Source of the DNA: Cohaesibacter gelatinilyticus
GTDB lineage: Bacteria; Pseudomonadota; Alphaproteobacteria; Rhizobiales; Cohaesibacteraceae
DNA length: 64,000 bases
Direction of reading: 5' to 3'
Assembly: GCF_900215605.1 (NCBI RefSeq)
Contig: NZ_OBEL01000001.1
Span: forward strand, 558,001 to 622,000
Shown: positions 16,742 through 25,736 of the stretch, piece after piece
How the letters are laid out: the number at the start of each line of letters is the position of its first letter
How positions within the stretch are numbered: the first letter of the stretch is position 1
Made by a program: the position numbers and the translations under genes
The notes under the pieces: model-generated
Seen by the model: the letters and a program-made list of their open reading frames with translations, nothing else
Database searches by the model: none
What the model was told of the DNA's origin: nothing

Positions 16742-16899
16742 TCGGACTTCCTTATCACCATGTCAGCAGAAATGGACATTTCTACATAGCAAATCACTAT
16801 GCTATTGAATGCAAGCTGAGCATCTCTGGCAAGGGCCAGACGTAAAAGATTAAAACTGGCACACACCTCTTTCATTGACAGAGTAGTGTACTTTTTCTA

Positions 16900-16915
16900 T
16901 TTTGTGATCACAAAA
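16900..16915. promoter_or_regulatory. Palindromic operator, copy 1 (upstream of the glutamine amidotransferase)
   Basis: TTTTGTGATCACAAAA is a perfect 16-bp palindrome, 59 bp before the amidotransferase start. It is the most symmetric of five related sites in the window (others at 25662, 25685, 26494 and 34784), all in control regions of polyamine genes. The likely binder is the GntR/FCD protein at 25737. Confidence 0.75.
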
Positions 16916-16973
16916 CTAACAAGCGAGCCAAATGAATAGCTACGACAAGCTTTCTAGCAGGAGCCAATTGACT

Positions 16974-17762
16974 ATGAGTGAGCAATTCACAATCGGAATT
17001 TTGGAAACGGGTCTTGTGCCAGATGAACTGGTCGAGAAGTATTCTTCCTATCCTGACATGTTCACAAGTCTTCTGCAGGGCAATATGCCAACAAGCTGGA
17101 AAATAGAGACTTATTCGCCAGTGCAAGGGGATTTCCCAAGTGGCGTGACGGATTGTGATGCTTGGTTGATCACTGGTTCGAAATTTGGTGCATATGAAGA
17201 TTACGACTGGATTCATCGCCTTCGCGGATTTCTTGCAGAAGCCTATGAACAGGATAGAGCAATTGTCGGTATCTGCTTTGGTCACCAGATTTTGGCAGAA
17301 GCTTTGGGCGGGAAAGTGATCAAATCTCCAAAAGGGTGGGGATGTGGTGCCCATGTTTATGATTGGACGGATAAACCTGACTGGATGCAAAAAGCCGAAC
17401 AGTCGTTATCATCGAAGGAAGAGGGCTCCTTTGCCATTCAGGCATATCATCAGGATCAGGTGGTTGATTTGCCGCGTGATGCGAATGTTATCGCGAAATC
17501 AGACTTCTGCGATTATGCAGCGCTCGCTTATCAGGACAAAGCCATTTCATTTCAAGGTCATCCGGAATTTTCGCCTGACTATTCCAGCGATCTGTTCTCC
17601 TTGAGAAAAGGAGTAGGGCTGCCGGACGAAGTCGCCGATACCGCCATTGCCACAAAAGATCATCCGTTGGATCGGGAATTGTTGGCCAAGGCCGTCGTAG
17701 AATTTTTGCTTGTCTATCAGGCAAATCGCACTGAGAGTGAACCTGCAAAGAAGGCAGGCTAG
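16974..17762 (+). CDS. Class I glutamine amidotransferase, probable gamma-glutamyl-amide hydrolase of polyamine catabolism
   Basis: This is a 262-residue class I glutamine amidotransferase (GuaA-glutaminase-like). The catalytic nucleophile Cys101 sits in GICFGHQ, and His196 and Glu198 in QGHPEF. It is not of the peptidase C26 subtype that includes E. coli PuuD, so the role as gamma-glutamyl-GABA hydrolase is inferred from context: a polyamine operator upstream and an aldehyde dehydrogenase 50 bp downstream. I chose the ATG at 16974 because AGGAG lies 11 nt upstream. An earlier ATG (16932) would add 14 residues without a ribosome-binding site. No signal peptide; cytoplasmic. Confidence 0.8.
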   Translation: MSEQFTIGILETGLVPDELVEKYSSYPDMFTSLLQGNMPTSWKIETYSPVQGDFPSGVTDCDAWLITGSKFGAYEDYDWIHRLRGFLAEAYEQDRAIVGICFGHQILAEALGGKVIKSPKGWGCGAHVYDWTDKPDWMQKAEQSLSSKEEGSFAIQAYHQDQVVDLPRDANVIAKSDFCDYAALAYQDKAISFQGHPEFSPDYSSDLFSLRKGVGLPDEVADTAIATKDHPLDRELLAKAVVEFLLVYQANRTESEPAKKAG

Positions 17763-17812
17763 AAGTTTAAGTTGGAAGGAGCACGTGTGAACGTGCTTAA
17801 GGGAGGAAATCG

Positions 17813-19243
17813 ATGTCCATTTTGGATAAACGTCAATTCTTCATCAATGGGGCCTGGGTCGATCCGATTCAAGCAACAGAGTTTGATGTCATCAACCCGG
17901 CAACGGAACAATCCATTGCAACCATCTCCATGGGCAGTGAAGCGGATGCCAATGCTGCAGTTTCCGCAGCAAAAGATGCATTTCCTGCTTTCTCCAGAAC
18001 CACAAAACAAGAGCGGGTCGAACTTCTGGAAAGTATCATGGTAGCTTACAAAAAGCGCTACGATGAGATGGCAAGTATCATCACGCAGGAAATGGGTGCT
18101 CCCAAGGTGCTTTCCGAGCGTGCGCAGGCTGCTGTTGGTATTGGCCATTTGCAGGGTTTCATTGATGCTCTGAAGGAGTATGAATTCCGGCAAACCACGC
18201 CTAGTGGAGATATCATTCAGCGTGAAGCGATCGGAGTTTGCGGTCTCATCACGCCTTGGAATTGGCCAATGAACCAGATGGTGCTGAAAATTGCACCGGC
18301 TTTGGCTTCTGGTTGCACCATGGTGTTGAAGCCATCCGAGCTCACTCCGCTGTCTGCGATGCTTTATGCAGAAATCCTGCATGAAGCAGGTGTTCCCGCT
18401 GGTGTTTTCAACCTTATCAATGGTGAAGGTCCGGTGGTAGGTAGCGCTCTATCTCGCCATCCTGATGTACAGATGATGTCTTTCACAGGCTCGACCCGTG
18501 GCGGTGTGGCAGTCTCAAAAGATGCAGCAGAAACTGTCAAACGTGTCGCGCTGGAGTTGGGCGGTAAAAGCCCGAATATCATCTTTGCCGACAGTGATGT
18601 TGAAAAGGCTGTCAAACGTGGTACTCGTCACGTCTTTAACAATACGGGCCAATCCTGCAATGCCCCAACTCGCATGTTGGTTGAGCGCTCAGCCTATGAT
18701 CAGGCAAAGGACATCGCGGCCAAAGTAGCAGAGCAGACTGAAGTTGGCGATCCTGCGGAAGAAGGTCGCCACATCGGTCCTCTCGTCAGCGCTTTGCAGT
18801 ATGAGCGGGTACAGACCTTGATTCAGAAAGGCATTGATGAAGGTGCAACCTTACTGGCTGGTGGTGTCGGAAAACCGGAAGGTCGCAATGTCGGCTATTT
18901 CTGTAAACCAACCGTTTTTGGTGACGTCAACAACGATATGACCATCGCTCGCGAAGAGATCTTCGGCCCTGTTCTCTCCATCATCCCGTTTGATAGCGAA
19001 GAAGAGGCAATTGAGATTGCGAATGACACGCCATATGGCCTTGCCGCCTATATGGATACCGGTTGCGAGGAGCGTGCCGAGCGTGTTGCCGATCAACTGC
19101 GTGCAGGTATGGTTCGCATCAATGGTTCGGATATTAGCTCAGGTAGCCCATTCGGTGGCTATAAAATGAGCGGCATCGGTCGTGAAGGTGGTCATTTCGG
19201 CATGGATGACTTCCTTGAGATCAAGGCCATTTCAAGACCTTGA
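17813..19243 (+). CDS. NAD(P)-dependent aldehyde dehydrogenase, PuuC-like
   Basis: This 476-residue aldehyde dehydrogenase has the family landmarks: TPWNWPMNQ, the FTGSTRGG cofactor loop, the general base Glu in ELGGKSP, the nucleophile Cys282 in TGQSCN, and EEIFGPV. In this operon it is the natural candidate to oxidise gamma-glutamyl-aminobutyraldehyde (PuuC role) or 3-aminopropanal. Substrate cannot be read from sequence. GGAGG precedes the ATG. The gene shares the operator-controlled unit with the amidotransferase and ends at a strong bidirectional terminator. Confidence 0.88.
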   Translation: MSILDKRQFFINGAWVDPIQATEFDVINPATEQSIATISMGSEADANAAVSAAKDAFPAFSRTTKQERVELLESIMVAYKKRYDEMASIITQEMGAPKVLSERAQAAVGIGHLQGFIDALKEYEFRQTTPSGDIIQREAIGVCGLITPWNWPMNQMVLKIAPALASGCTMVLKPSELTPLSAMLYAEILHEAGVPAGVFNLINGEGPVVGSALSRHPDVQMMSFTGSTRGGVAVSKDAAETVKRVALELGGKSPNIIFADSDVEKAVKRGTRHVFNNTGQSCNAPTRMLVERSAYDQAKDIAAKVAEQTEVGDPAEEGRHIGPLVSALQYERVQTLIQKGIDEGATLLAGGVGKPEGRNVGYFCKPTVFGDVNNDMTIAREEIFGPVLSIIPFDSEEEAIEIANDTPYGLAAYMDTGCEERAERVADQLRAGMVRINGSDISSGSPFGGYKMSGIGREGGHFGMDDFLEIKAISRP

Positions 19244-19264
19244 GGTGCGCGAACCTGAACAATA

Positions 19265-19292
19265 AAAAAAGGGCCCAATCGGGCCCTTTTGC
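19265..19292. terminator. Bidirectional rho-independent terminator
   Basis: An A-run followed by GGGCCC, loop AATC, GGGCCC and a T-run forms a strong hairpin with a U-tract on both strands. It ends both the aldehyde dehydrogenase transcript (plus) and the convergent ggt transcript (minus). Confidence 0.92.
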
Positions 19293-19313
19293 ATTTCTGA
19301 ACTATCAAAAAAC

Positions 19314-21077
19314 TCAGTCTCCCATTGCAACACCTTCGCGGCGTGGATCGGCTGCACCAATCAGCATGCCATCCTTGATCAGAATGGCATGTAGGCCAGA
19401 ATTGAGATCTCTGATCTTGACTTCATGTCCTAGGGCTTCCAATCCGTCTTTCAGCTCTTCAGCGCTTGTGCCTTTTTCCAGATCTGTGGCACCATTGCGA
19501 TTGACCACATGGGGCTGATTCAAGGCGTCTTGTGGATCCAAGCCAAAGTCCAGAATGGCCACAAGTGCTTGCGCTACATAATTGATAATGCGTGATCCAC
19601 CAGGTGAACCGATCGCCAGAATGGGAGCACCATCTTTCAACACTATAGTTGGTGCCATGGAGGAACGAGGGCGCTTGCCACCTTCAACCCGATTGGCAAT
19701 CGGCTTTCCTTCTTTCTCGGGCGAGCGAGAAAAATCGGTCAGTTCATTATTTAGCAAGAAGCCACCAACCATGACGCGCGAGCCAAAACCTGTCTCGATT
19801 GTCGTGGTAATGGACACCATGTTCCCTTCGGCATCAACGATGGAAAAATGGCTGGTGCCTGGGCGTTCCAGTTGAGTATCTGGTGCGAACCTGGCTTGGT
19901 TTTTAGATGGTGGAGTTCCTGCCGTTGCTTTGCCCATGCTTTTCTCTGAATTGATTAACCAGGCCCGTTCCTTCAAATAAGCCTGATCCAGCAAGCCTTC
20001 CGGCATATCGACAAAATCGCTGTCGGCCATATAAAGCCCACGATCAGCATAGGCGAGACGTGCTGCTTCGGTAAAGAGATGGCTGCTTTCTAAACCGGGG
20101 CCCATTGCCTTCATATCAAAATGAGAAAGCATGGAGAGGATTTGTCCAACTGTCAGCCCACCAGAGGATGGCGGTCCCATGCCGCAAATCTCATAGCCAC
20201 GATAGGGGGCACAAACAGCTGGACGTTCTTTGACCTCATAGGCTTTCATATCATCCATGGTGAGAATGCCAGCATTGATTTCGGTCTTGACCCCTTCAAC
20301 GATTGCTTGCGCCAATCCCCCTTCATAGAAATCCTTGGAGCGATTTTTCTGAATGTTTGCCAGATTTGCCGCAAAAGCAGGATTCTTCAATAGATGTCCG
20401 GCCTTTAGCGACAGACCGTCTTCATCAAAGAAGTAAGCCTTTGTCGGGCCGAACAGATCAAGTTTACGCTTTCCGGCAGAGCTCTCGATCAGACCCGCCA
20501 GACGTGGCGATACCTTGAAGCCGTCTGCTGCCAATTGGCGTGTGGGTTCAATCAGACCGGCCCAATCGCTTTGTCCGAAGCGTGTATGCATTTCATCGAG
20601 TAATTTCAAGGTACCGGGCACACCAACAGAGCGACCACCAACGACCGCATCAAACCATTTGACCGGTTTGCCATCGTCGCCCATCCAGTAATCAGGCGTA
20701 GCTGCCATCGGAGCTTTTTCGCGCCCATCAAAGCTGGTGAGTTTTTGTTCCTTGGCATCCCAGTAAAGGGCAAAGGCACCGCCACCAATGCCAGAACTTT
20801 GCGGTTCAACCAGATTAAGCGCAAATTGAACGGCGACGGCCGCATCCATGGCATTGCCACCGGCCTTCAGCACATCATAACCGATCTGGCTGGCAATCGG
20901 ATTGGCCGAAGAAACCATGAAGCTTTTGGCGGTTACGCTCTTCTTCTGTTCAACTGCAACCGTTTTTTCCGGTTGCATGGTCTCCTGCGCAATGGCAGAG
21001 CCAGAAAGTAGGACGAGAGCGGCCAGACTGGCCAGGGTGAAAGAATGCCTCTTCTTGGATATTTCTATATACCGCAT
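19314..21077 (-). CDS. ggt: Gamma-glutamyltransferase (periplasmic Ggt)
   Basis: Ggt cleaves or transfers gamma-glutamyl groups outside the cytoplasm. The 587-residue precursor has a signal peptide ending near Ala-Ile-Ala-Gln (about residue 30), the N-terminal substrate-binding subunit (SSGIGGGAF), and autoprocessing before Thr408 in GTSHFS, the catalytic nucleophile of the small subunit. PRSSMAPT and GSPGGSRI follow. I chose the ATG at 21077 because GGGAGG lies 7 nt upstream; a TTG 15 bp earlier is inside that site. It lies between polyamine genes, so it may recycle gamma-glutamyl amines or glutathione as glutamate source. Confidence 0.93.
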   Translation of the reverse strand: MRYIEISKKRHSFTLASLAALVLLSGSAIAQETMQPEKTVAVEQKKSVTAKSFMVSSANPIASQIGYDVLKAGGNAMDAAVAVQFALNLVEPQSSGIGGGAFALYWDAKEQKLTSFDGREKAPMAATPDYWMGDDGKPVKWFDAVVGGRSVGVPGTLKLLDEMHTRFGQSDWAGLIEPTRQLAADGFKVSPRLAGLIESSAGKRKLDLFGPTKAYFFDEDGLSLKAGHLLKNPAFAANLANIQKNRSKDFYEGGLAQAIVEGVKTEINAGILTMDDMKAYEVKERPAVCAPYRGYEICGMGPPSSGGLTVGQILSMLSHFDMKAMGPGLESSHLFTEAARLAYADRGLYMADSDFVDMPEGLLDQAYLKERAWLINSEKSMGKATAGTPPSKNQARFAPDTQLERPGTSHFSIVDAEGNMVSITTTIETGFGSRVMVGGFLLNNELTDFSRSPEKEGKPIANRVEGGKRPRSSMAPTIVLKDGAPILAIGSPGGSRIINYVAQALVAILDFGLDPQDALNQPHVVNRNGATDLEKGTSAEELKDGLEALGHEVKIRDLNSGLHAILIKDGMLIGAADPRREGVAMGD

Positions 21078-21142
21078 GATCAATCCTCCCAAATTGAGAG
21101 GAAAGAATGCCGCAAGTCAGCCTATTTGGGAAGTGGTGAGAT

Positions 21143-22465
21143 TTATAATTTATCGCGCAAGCTGTAATAGAACATGCCTAACACCATGAGCGGCCAACGC
21201 AAATGGCGTCCACCGGGGAAGATATGAGTTGGTACTTTTTCCATCACATCAAAGCGGCTGGCCTGCCCATCAATGGCCTCAGCAAGGATTTGGCCAGCTT
21301 GAGTGGCCATGGCGACCCCGTGACCGGAGAAGCCACTTGCATTCAGAATATTGGGTTCAATCTTGGTGATATAGGGCATGCGGTTGAGAGTGATGCCCAG
21401 TGTGCCGGCCCACGCATAATCGACTTTGACATCCTTGAGCTGCGGATAGATTTCCAGCATCGGCTTGGTAACAAAGGCCTTGATATCGGAAGGGAATTTG
21501 AAGCTGTAATTTTCTCCTCCTCCGAACAGCATGCGCTTGTCGGCAGAGAGGCGAAAATAGTTGATGACGAACTTGCTGTCTGCGACCGCTACATCATCCC
21601 GTATCAGACTTTTTGCAGCATCATCAGACAATGGCTCGGTTGCCAGGATGCAATTATTCATCGGCATAACTCTAGCCGCGACTTTGGGTATTAAGGCTTC
21701 CATATAGCCGTTGCAGGCCATGATGACTTGGGAGGTTGTAATAGAGCCCTGTGCGGTTTCAAGCTTGACCTTGTTGCCAGCCAAGCCTTTGTGAATATTC
21801 AGGACTTGGCTATTTTCGAAAATCTCGGCACCTAGAGATCGAGCTGCGTCTGAGAGGCCAAGCGCGAAATTCAACGGGTGGAGGTGTGCTGCATCCATAT
21901 CGAGGGTGCCGCCATGATAGGCGTTCGAGCCAACCATCTCACGGATCTCTTCACCGTCCACAAAGCGAATATGCTGGTAGTCATATTCTGATTGCAGCTT
22001 TTCAGCTATCGCTTTGGAGTGCCGTACATAGCGCTTTTTATGATCCGCATGCAGAATGCCTGATTTGAGATCACACTGGATATCAAACTTTGAAATCAGC
22101 GACTTAACTGTGGCTTTGGATGCTTCCGCAATATCCCAAAGCTGACGGGCATGGTCCAGGCCAACTAGATCTTCCAATTCGTCCTGCTCTTTGCGCATAC
22201 CCGAACCAACCTGACCGCCATTGCGGCCAGATGCCCCCCAGCCAACACGATGGGCCTCTAGGACTGCCACTTTGTACCCACGCTCGGCAAGATGAAGCGC
22301 TGAAGACAGCCCCATATAGCCTGCGCCCACAATGCAGACATCGAATTGCAGATCCCCTTGAAGATGGGGAAGGGTATCATGCGAATTAGCCGTGGCATGA
22401 TAATAGGAGGGAGGATATTTCCCTTGCTGATCATTTCTATGAAGAAAGCTGCCGGACAAGCTCAT
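21143..22465 (-). CDS. puuB: FAD-dependent gamma-glutamylpolyamine oxidase, PuuB-like (copy 1)
   Basis: This 440-residue DAO-type flavoprotein has an ADP-binding motif VGAGYMG near residue 45, the GWGASGRNGGQVG segment typical of PuuB/OrdL proteins, and ASGFSGHGVAMATQAGQ near the C-terminus. In the Puu pathway it would oxidise gamma-glutamylputrescine to the aldehyde. The start at 22465 has AAGG 6 nt upstream. The frame extends to 22570, but that part runs through the repeat at 22527. It shares strand with the aminotransferase and puuA genes upstream, though two hairpin repeats lie in the 232-bp gap. Confidence 0.86.
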   Translation of the reverse strand: MSLSGSFLHRNDQQGKYPPSYYHATANSHDTLPHLQGDLQFDVCIVGAGYMGLSSALHLAERGYKVAVLEAHRVGWGASGRNGGQVGSGMRKEQDELEDLVGLDHARQLWDIAEASKATVKSLISKFDIQCDLKSGILHADHKKRYVRHSKAIAEKLQSEYDYQHIRFVDGEEIREMVGSNAYHGGTLDMDAAHLHPLNFALGLSDAARSLGAEIFENSQVLNIHKGLAGNKVKLETAQGSITTSQVIMACNGYMEALIPKVAARVMPMNNCILATEPLSDDAAKSLIRDDVAVADSKFVINYFRLSADKRMLFGGGENYSFKFPSDIKAFVTKPMLEIYPQLKDVKVDYAWAGTLGITLNRMPYITKIEPNILNASGFSGHGVAMATQAGQILAEAIDGQASRFDVMEKVPTHIFPGGRHLRWPLMVLGMFYYSLRDKL

Positions 22466-22526
22466 GATACACCTTGGCGAAAGAACATAAGAATGAAAAG
22501 AATGGCCAGCAACGAAGGTCCGGCCA

Positions 22527-22602
22527 CTAGTCACCCGAATCTGAAGTTCGTCAAAACTATCAGAGAGCACTGAACGAACTTCAGATTCAAACGGGTGACT
22601 AG
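22527..22602. repeat. CTAG-ended palindromic repeat, arm pair 1
   Basis: CTAGTCACCCG...AATCTGAAGTTCGT (22527-22551) is repeated in inverse at 22574-22602 with a 4-bp insertion. The whole forms a 76-bp near-palindrome. The left arm recurs at 45723 with 25 of 27 bases identical. Together with the neighbouring unit at 22617 it may be one composite 166-bp element. Confidence 0.75.
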
Positions 22603-22616
22603 CAAATCTGTGCTTC

Positions 22617-22692
22617 TAGTGTGGTTTGCGGAATTGAAATAGGCAAACACGCCTGCGGATAAATGATACCTATTTCAATTCCACCACACTAG
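22617..22692. repeat. CTAG-ended palindromic repeat, arm pair 2
   Basis: CTAGTGTGGT...GGAATTGAAATAGG at the left pairs with CCTATTTCAATTCC...ACCACACTAG at the right, again spanning 76 bp. The right terminus CCACCACACTAG is found identically at 45767-45778. It lies 5 bp from the stop of the aminotransferase gene and could form a transcript-end hairpin. Confidence 0.75.
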
Positions 22693-22697
22693 AGGGA

Positions 22698-24092
22698 TCA
22701 CTTGTAAAGCCCTTGAGCTTTCAGATCTGCGAGAGTCAGATCCAGACATCTACCGGCTTTCTCAACCAACTCGTCAATTTCTTCGTTGGAGATGACAAGC
22801 GGAGGAGAAATGATCATGGTGTCGCCCACATGGCGCATGACCAGGCCAGTGGCAAAGCAGTGCTCACGACAAATCAGACCTGCAGTTCCGGCCTCCACTG
22901 CGAAGGGAGCACGCGCTGCTTTGTCGGGTGTCAGCTCAATGGCACCAACCAGTCCTTTGGAGCGCGCCTGGCCGATCAAGGGATGGTCACCAAGCTGACC
23001 CCATTTTTCAGCCAGGTAAGGCGCAGCGCGGCTGGCTACATCGCTGACAATATTTTCCTGTTCCAGAATTTCCAGATTGGTCAATGCTGCTGCACATGCC
23101 ACCGGATGGCCGGAATAGGTATAGCCATGGGCAAATTCACCACCATCAGCAATGAAACCTTCCGCCACGCGGTCCGAGACCAGAACACCACCAATCGGTA
23201 GATAACCGGAAGAAAGGCCTTTGGCGATCGGCATCAGGTCAGGCTTGATATTGTAGGTCTGTGAGCCGAACCACTGACCGGTCCGGCCAAAACCACAGAT
23301 CACCTCGTCCGCAATCAGCAAGATCTCGCGCTCATCACAAATACGCTGGATTTCTGGCCAGTAGGTTTCCGGTGGAATGACCACACCGCCAGCCCCTTGA
23401 ATAGGCTCGGCAATGAAAGCGGCAACCTTGTCTTCGCCAAGACGATCAATCTCTTCTTCCAAAGCGCGAGCTCGTGCAAGACCGAACTCTTCCGGGCTCA
23501 TATCGCCGCCTTCCTTATACCAATGTGGCTGGTCGATATGGGTGATGTCAGGAATTGGCAATCCACCTTGGGCATGCATGAAGCTCATCCCACCAAGGCT
23601 GGCACCGGCCATGGTCGAACCATGATAGCCATTCTTGCGAGAGATGATGACCTTCTTGTCTGGCTTGCCTTGGCTTGCCCAATAATGGCGAACCATACGG
23701 ACAACCGTATCGTTGGCTTCTGATCCGGAGCCGGCAAAGAAGACGTGATTGATATGATCAGGTGCCAATTGCGCCAGCTTTTCGGCCAGAGCAATCACTG
23801 GAGGGTGAGAGGTCTGGAAGAAAGTATTGTAATACGGCAACTGTTGCATCTGGCGGGTGGCGGCATCAATGATCTCGTGACGACCATAGCCCACATTCAC
23901 GCACCAAAGTCCAGCCATGCCATCCAGCATCTTGTTGCCTTCTGTATCCCAAAGATAGACGCCTTCCGCACGAGAGATCACACGGGCACCTTTGGCGTTC
24001 AAATCAGCCGTATCAGTAAAGGGATGCAAATGATGGGCTGCATCCTTTTGTTGCAACTCTGCGGTAGGGGGTAGATTGGCCATGAAGGTCAT
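22698..24092 (-). CDS. Class III aminotransferase, putrescine/polyamine:pyruvate type (SpuC-like)
   Basis: This 464-residue PLP enzyme of aminotransferase class III has FFAGSGSEANDT, GYHGST, LIADEVICGFGRTG and the PLP lysine K291 in IAKGLSSGY. The N-terminal HHLHPFTD and GLWCVNVGYG segments resemble omega-aminotransferases that act on putrescine, cadaverine or beta-alanine with pyruvate, such as Pseudomonas SpuC. It offers a transaminase route parallel to the gamma-glutamylation route. I chose ATG 24092 because AGGAAAGGAA lies just upstream; an upstream in-frame start (24194) would add 34 basic residues. It follows puuA by 105 bp on the same strand. Confidence 0.87.
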   Translation of the reverse strand: MTFMANLPPTAELQQKDAAHHLHPFTDTADLNAKGARVISRAEGVYLWDTEGNKMLDGMAGLWCVNVGYGRHEIIDAATRQMQQLPYYNTFFQTSHPPVIALAEKLAQLAPDHINHVFFAGSGSEANDTVVRMVRHYWASQGKPDKKVIISRKNGYHGSTMAGASLGGMSFMHAQGGLPIPDITHIDQPHWYKEGGDMSPEEFGLARARALEEEIDRLGEDKVAAFIAEPIQGAGGVVIPPETYWPEIQRICDEREILLIADEVICGFGRTGQWFGSQTYNIKPDLMPIAKGLSSGYLPIGGVLVSDRVAEGFIADGGEFAHGYTYSGHPVACAAALTNLEILEQENIVSDVASRAAPYLAEKWGQLGDHPLIGQARSKGLVGAIELTPDKAARAPFAVEAGTAGLICREHCFATGLVMRHVGDTMIISPPLVISNEEIDELVEKAGRCLDLTLADLKAQGLYK

Positions 24093-24197
24093 GTGACTAT
24101 TCCTTTCCTGACGGCTGAAAAGCCAGTGACGCGCCCGGTTGCAGGGCTTTGATCTGGGTTTTGTTCTTGATGTTAAGATTGGTCTGGCGATCAATCG

Positions 24198-25586
24198 CTA
24201 GACGGTCAGCAAGAGATGTTCCCGCTCCCACGGGCTGATCACTTGCATATATTCTTCAGACTCGGCGTGTTTGATCTGGCTGTAGATCTCAACGAAATCC
24301 GGTCCTAAAAGCTCATGAAGTTCGCTATTGGCTTGCAATCGCTCCAATGATTGATGCAAGGAGCGCGGCAAGCTGAATTCCTGATCATGGGCATGAGTCT
24401 TCAACTCATCACGAGGGGCAACTTCATTCTCAATTCCCAGCAAGCCACAGGCAAGGCTGGCGGCGATGGCCAGATAGGGATTGGTATCGGCCCCGACCAG
24501 TCGGTTTTCAATACGGCGATTATTGGCATTGGAGTTTGGAATGCGCAGTCCAACAGAGCGGTTATCAATTGACCATTCCAGATTGATGGGCGCTGAGTCG
24601 CCTGCCAGCAAACGGCGGTAACTGTTCACATAAGGCGCAAAAATGCTCATGGCGTCAGGCAAATAGGCCTGCTGACCGCCAAGGAAGTGATAGAAAATCT
24701 CGCTCGCTTCGCCATTCTCGTCCGAGAAAACATTTTTCTTGGTCTTTGCATCCACCAGGCTTTGGTGAATATGCATGGCGCTGCCCGGTTCATTATCCAT
24801 CGGCTTGGCCATGAAAGTGGCATAGCAATCGTGACGAAACGCAGCTTCGCGGATAAGACGTTTGAAAACAAAGATCTGATCGGCAAGATTCAATGGATTG
24901 CCATGGATGAGATTGATCTCAAGTTGCGCGGCGCCGCCTTCTTGAATAACCGTATCAATCTCCAGCCCTTGCGCTTCGGCAAAGTCATAGATGTCTTCGA
25001 TCACGCGGTCATATTCATCGACGGCAGCAATGGAATAGGCTTGACGGCCAACTGACTGACGACCGGAACGACCAACAGGTGGTTCTAGCGGATCATCTGG
25101 GTTGGTGTTGCGTTTCGTAAGGTAGAATTCCAACTCGGGTGCAACGACGGGCTCCCAGCCTTTTTCCTCATAGCGTTTCAACACACGCTTCAATACATTG
25201 CGCGGCGCCAGCTCCACTGGCTCACCATCAAGAGTATACAGGTCGTGGATCACCTGAAGGGTAGGATCATTGGCCCATGGCACAGCGCGCAAGGTTGCCA
25301 GATCCGGTACCAGCTGAATGTCCTTTTCCATCATGAAATCATCACGATGGTCCATTTCAATATAATTGCCGGTAATGGTCTGGAAAAAGATGGAGGTCGG
25401 TAGATAGGTCGGATTGAAGCCGGAGAATTTCGATGCTGGCATGGCTTTACCACGTGCGACCCCGACCAAATCAGGGACAACACATTCAACCTCGTCAATA
25501 TGGCGTACGCGCATCCATTCGCGCATTTCTTCCGGAGTGGAAGGCAGGGCGCCAAGTGTAGCATTGTCGTTCGATGTCGAGGTCAT
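24198..25586 (-). CDS. puuA: Glutamine synthetase-like gamma-glutamylpolyamine synthetase, PuuA-like (copy 1)
   Basis: This glutamine synthetase-fold ligase (463 residues) resembles PuuA, which joins glutamate to putrescine using ATP. Visible family features are APELEFYL, EGGAAQLEINL, GSAMHIHQSL, the NRRIENRLVGADTNPYLA segment with active-site Arg residues, and an ISPWEREHLL C-terminus. The start is uncertain: ATG 25586 has a weak GGA 7-8 nt before it, while ATG 25616 would add ten residues. Two operator palindromes (25662 and 25685) lie just upstream, so this gene heads a minus-strand unit running to the aminotransferase and puuB. Confidence 0.88.
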   Translation of the reverse strand: MTSTSNDNATLGALPSTPEEMREWMRVRHIDEVECVVPDLVGVARGKAMPASKFSGFNPTYLPTSIFFQTITGNYIEMDHRDDFMMEKDIQLVPDLATLRAVPWANDPTLQVIHDLYTLDGEPVELAPRNVLKRVLKRYEEKGWEPVVAPELEFYLTKRNTNPDDPLEPPVGRSGRQSVGRQAYSIAAVDEYDRVIEDIYDFAEAQGLEIDTVIQEGGAAQLEINLIHGNPLNLADQIFVFKRLIREAAFRHDCYATFMAKPMDNEPGSAMHIHQSLVDAKTKKNVFSDENGEASEIFYHFLGGQQAYLPDAMSIFAPYVNSYRRLLAGDSAPINLEWSIDNRSVGLRIPNSNANNRRIENRLVGADTNPYLAIAASLACGLLGIENEVAPRDELKTHAHDQEFSLPRSLHQSLERLQANSELHELLGPDFVEIYSQIKHAESEEYMQVISPWEREHLLLTV

Positions 25587-25661
25587 GTGAGATCCATCTG
25601 GCTCGCTAAAGGGCATTTGAAATGTGATAGGGCGATCTTATCCCAATTCAGGAAGAAAATC

Positions 25662-25694
25662 TGTGATCACAATTTGAGATATTTTGTGATCACA
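25662..25694. promoter_or_regulatory. Two palindromic operators, copies 2 and 3, upstream of puuA copy 1
   Basis: TGTGATCACA occurs twice, at 25662-25671 and 25685-25694, with centres 23 bp apart, about two helical turns. The pair lies between the gntR stop and the puuA start, so puuA has its own controlled promoter despite following gntR on the same strand. Paired sites on one face of the DNA suit cooperative binding of a dimeric regulator. Confidence 0.8.
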
Positions 25695-25736
25695 TTTATC
25701 TCGATGTCAACACCCAAAATGCACTGATTGCGAAAA

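Noticed and set aside
16900-16915. CRP binding site
   Set aside because: CRP sites have TGTGA and TCACA separated by six bases; here the arms are contiguous (TGTGATCACA), which does not fit.
22527-22692. CRISPR-like repeat-spacer pattern
   Set aside because: The repeats are inverted, not direct, and there are only two units of different sequence.
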